From the NCBI RefSeq assembly GCF_900129395.1, contig NZ_FQVP01000006.1:124001-188000 (forward strand): DNA of 64,000 bases. Reading direction: 5' to 3'. Below are positions 62,107 to 64,000 of this stretch, one piece after another (position 1 is the first letter of the stretch; each line of letters begins with the position of its first letter). The notes under the pieces were generated by a model. It was not told the DNA's origin, made no database searches, and saw only the letters and a list, made by a program, of their open reading frames with translations. The stretch is from Pseudosulfitobacter pseudonitzschiae (GTDB taxonomy: Bacteria > Pseudomonadota > Alphaproteobacteria > Rhodobacterales > Rhodobacteraceae). The translations under genes and the position numbers were made by a program.

Positions 62107-62167
62107 TACTTTTCCTCCCGGGTTTATGAACACAGACCTCCTCAGCCTGTGCGATATTCCCCACGCC

Positions 62168-62926
62168 TCAGGAAAAGGCGTAGGTTATTCCTCCATCCAC
62201 AAAAATCATGTCGCCAGTGATGAAAGACGCCTCTTCGGACGCCAGAAACACCGCTGCATTCGCCATATCGGCAGGTTGCCCCAGACGTCGGATCGGAATG
62301 CGCTCGCGCCGCCGTTCCCAACCCTCGTCCGTCACCACGCGCATCGCGCCGTCGGTCTGGGTTGGTCCGGGTGCGATGGCCGTGACCCGGACGTTATCGG
62401 GACCGAATTCCGCGGCACCCGAGCGGGTGGCCGCAGCAACGGCTGCCTTGATCGCGCTGTACATGATGCCGTGTTTCATCGCGAGGACGGCAGAGGGTGA
62501 GGCGATGTTGACGATCGCGCCGCCTCCGGCTTCGCGCATCTGCGGCAGCACCGCCTGATAGCCCCAGATGACCCCCTTGAAGCCGACGTCGATCATCCGG
62601 CCGATCATCGTTTCGTCCTGATCTTCCAGTGGCCCGTACCGGTTCCACATCGCATTGTTGACCAGCAGCGTGACGGGCCCGAATGCCTGCTTCAGCTTTT
62701 CCGCGGCGTCGAACACATCGGCACGCAGCGCCGCATTGCCAACCAGGGCAACGGCCTGTCCGCCGGCCTCTTGAATGGCGGCGACGGTGGCTTCGGCCAA
62801 TTCGGGTTTCAGGTCGAAAACGCCGACGGCGGCACCTTCGCGGGCATAGGCCTCGCAGATGGCCCGCCCGATGCCCAGACCGCCACCGGTCACCAACGCA
62901 ACCTTACCCTCAAGCCGCTTGCTCAT
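62168..62926 (-). CDS. SDR-family oxidoreductase (NNAMW variant)
   Basis: 252 residues from the ATG at 62926 (GGGAGAACTT upstream). TGGGLGIG and YSAIK are intact, but NNAG reads NNAM followed by W. It resembles the SDR at 43378-44130 more than the others (shared NNA-x-W-x-RY, RM...GF, IWG-x-QA, RMVTD-like tail). First gene of the operon, likely oxidising an alcohol to the ketone on which the monooxygenase acts. Confidence 0.83.
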   Translation of the reverse strand: MSKRLEGKVALVTGGGLGIGRAICEAYAREGAAVGVFDLKPELAEATVAAIQEAGGQAVALVGNAALRADVFDAAEKLKQAFGPVTLLVNNAMWNRYGPLEDQDETMIGRMIDVGFKGVIWGYQAVLPQMREAGGGAIVNIASPSAVLAMKHGIMYSAIKAAVAAATRSGAAEFGPDNVRVTAIAPGPTQTDGAMRVVTDEGWERRRERIPIRRLGQPADMANAAVFLASEEASFITGDMIFVDGGITYAFS

Positions 62927-63185
62927 AAGTTCTCCCTTCAGGACCTCTGCCCCGGCACAGGTGGCCCTGCTGCCGGTGATCCAGACATTGTTTGATCTGA
63001 TGTCGCGCAGCGCCCCCTGCGGGGCTGCGCACGACGCATTCTCCTTCGGCGGTGCGCGCATTTTGCGGATATGCAGCCGGCCGATTTCCCGCCCCCAGTC
63101 TCACATGCCGCGTTGAACAGGGCCACGAATATTGATATATGGAGTTTAAATTCACATTCTTGAAAAACGGCCAAGGAGAGACACC
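62927..63185. promoter_or_regulatory. Divergent regulatory gap SDR/IclR
   Basis: The longest intergenic region of the window. It contains a GC-rich hairpin GCGCAG-CG-CCCC / GGGG-CTGCGC (63005-63030) and an AT-rich patch (63128-63165) with TTGATA and TATATGG-like promoter elements. An IclR operator is likely in the AT-rich patch, but no clear palindrome could be fixed. The hairpin lies in the SDR leader. Confidence 0.45.
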
Positions 63186-63965
63186 GTGAGCGAGACCAAG
63201 GTAAAATCGGCGGCGCGGGCGTTCGAGGTGCTTGAATACTTCCGCATCGGACGGCAGCCGCGTTCGATGTCCGAGATTGCCACCGGTCTGGACTATCCCC
63301 TGTCCAGCACGACAGTCCTGCTCAAGACATTGGTTAAGCTGGGTTATCTGAACTATGACCGGCGCGCGCGCGTGTATTTCCCGACGACCAAGGTCACCGG
63401 ACTGGGGGAGTGGATCCCCAAGACGCTGTTCGGGTCGGGGCAGATCATCGACGCGCTGAACGATCTGCACGCCGAAACCGGCGAGGGCATTTTCATCGGT
63501 GCCAAGAACGATATCTATCTTCAGTATATCCAGACTCGCGCGTCCATTCAGGCGCTGCGGTTCCACATCGAAGAGGGCACGATCCGGCCGATCACCAAAT
63601 CGGTTGCCGGTCTGGTTCTGCTGGCGACCCTGCCCATGGACAAGCTGGAAAACACCGTGCGGCGTGCCAACATCGCAACGCCCAAGGTCGCGGACCGAGT
63701 GAAGCTTAAAGACATCTCCGAGCAGATCGAACAGATCCGGCAGCAGGGCTATGGCTATGTCGAGGATATGCCCTTTGAAGGGGGCGCCACCCTGGCGATG
63801 CTGCTGCCGGTGCTGGTTCAGGGACAACCGATCACCCTGGCGCTTGGCGGTGTGGCCGAGCGGTTCAGACGCAACCGCGACCAGTATCTCAGCGCATTGC
63901 GAAAGGCCGTCCGATCTGTTCGCACAGACCCGGATTTCAACAACCCGGTTCAGATCGAACTGTGA
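63186..63965 (+). CDS. IclR-family transcriptional regulator
   Basis: 259 residues from a GTG with AAGGAGAG 6 nt upstream. The N-terminal HTH (SAARAFEVLEYFRIGRQPRS...LSSTTVLLKTLVKLGYLNYD) and the C-terminal effector domain (TGEGIFIGAKNDIYLQYIQT, SVAGLVLLATLPMDK, EQIRQQGYGYVEDMPFEGGA) are typical. It likely regulates the divergent seven-gene operon in response to an aromatic or carboxylic intermediate. Confidence 0.88.
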   Translation: MSETKVKSAARAFEVLEYFRIGRQPRSMSEIATGLDYPLSSTTVLLKTLVKLGYLNYDRRARVYFPTTKVTGLGEWIPKTLFGSGQIIDALNDLHAETGEGIFIGAKNDIYLQYIQTRASIQALRFHIEEGTIRPITKSVAGLVLLATLPMDKLENTVRRANIATPKVADRVKLKDISEQIEQIRQQGYGYVEDMPFEGGATLAMLLPVLVQGQPITLALGGVAERFRRNRDQYLSALRKAVRSVRTDPDFNNPVQIEL

Positions 63966-64000
63966 CGGACGGCGTTCCACAGCCGGTCTAGCCCTTGTTC

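Noticed and set aside
1-64000. tRNA, rRNA, CRISPR arrays, prophage or insertion sequences
   Set aside because: No short direct-repeat array, transposase or integrase motifs, or tRNA-like sequence was found while reading both strands; the window looks like ordinary chromosomal or megaplasmid metabolic DNA.

Overview
The window is 64 kb of GC-rich, gene-dense DNA with no RNA genes, insertion sequences, phage genes or CRISPR arrays that I could find. Gene content (Mrp followed by a biotin/lipoate-ligase-like gene, a tripartite tricarboxylate (TTT) transporter, many acyl-CoA enzymes, SDRs and periplasmic binding proteins) fits an alphaproteobacterium of the Rhodobacterales/Roseobacter type. This is an inference from gene families, not from a marker gene. 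About 60 protein genes are supported. No gene-free stretch exceeds 300 bases; the longest (62927-63185) is described as its own entry.

Layout. 1-2.0 kb: end of mrp, a biotin/lipoate-ligase-like gene and a small conserved gene, translationally coupled. 2.0-4.4 kb: a tungstate-type ABC transporter in the order tupB-tupC-tupA, preceded by repeated GGACA-N3-TGTCC palindromes. 4.4-15.2 kb: an enoyl-CoA hydratase, then an amino-acid/amine module (threonine aldolase, YheO/DauR-type regulator, PLP dehydratase, PatD-like aminobutyraldehyde dehydrogenase, HSL-type esterase, M20 amidohydrolase, polar amino acid ABC transporter). Two divergent promoter regions of this module share the same promoter and half-site architecture. 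15.2-18.6 kb: LysR regulator with an NTF2-like protein and two dehydrogenases/epimerases. 18.6-22.1 kb: ChaC-like cyclotransferase divergent from an ada-ogt-Oxygenase-NA alkylation-repair operon. 22.1-33.2 kb: an FAD/NAD(P)-binding protein, a fadE-fadI-fadJ-CoA transferase beta-oxidation operon and an MsbA-like exporter. 33.2-40.0 kb: amino-acid ABC transporter with a Cys/Met-type PLP enzyme and an isopenicillin-N-synthase-like oxygenase, divergent from a nucleoside hydrolase and a TetR regulator.

40-64 kb is the most unusual part: two adjoining catabolic clusters. Cluster A (40.0-51.9 kb) encodes a TTT carboxylate transporter whose binding protein (tctC) is split from tctBA by a six-gene operon: crotonase, ADP-forming acyl-CoA ligase, two paired acyl-CoA dehydrogenases and two SDRs, one of them a double-domain protein. 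A TetR gene and three copies of a CTGACY-N4-GGTCA-type operator define a candidate regulon. Cluster B (51.9-64 kb) has a LysR-flanked luciferase-like monooxygenase with a flavin reductase. Convergent to these is a seven-gene operon: SDR, orphan Leu/Ile/Val-type binding protein, SMP-30 lactonase, ADP-forming acyl-CoA ligase, NTF2-like protein, flavin reductase and a Baeyer-Villiger-type flavoprotein, with a divergent IclR regulator. The clusters share paralogous SDRs and acyl-CoA ligases. My working model is ketone formation, oxygen insertion, lactone opening, CoA activation and beta-oxidation of a cyclic or branched, possibly terpenoid-like, substrate. The substrate is not determined by the sequence.

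Many intergenic gaps carry clear hairpins (terminators at convergent gene ends, processing hairpins after binding-protein genes), and these are listed separately.
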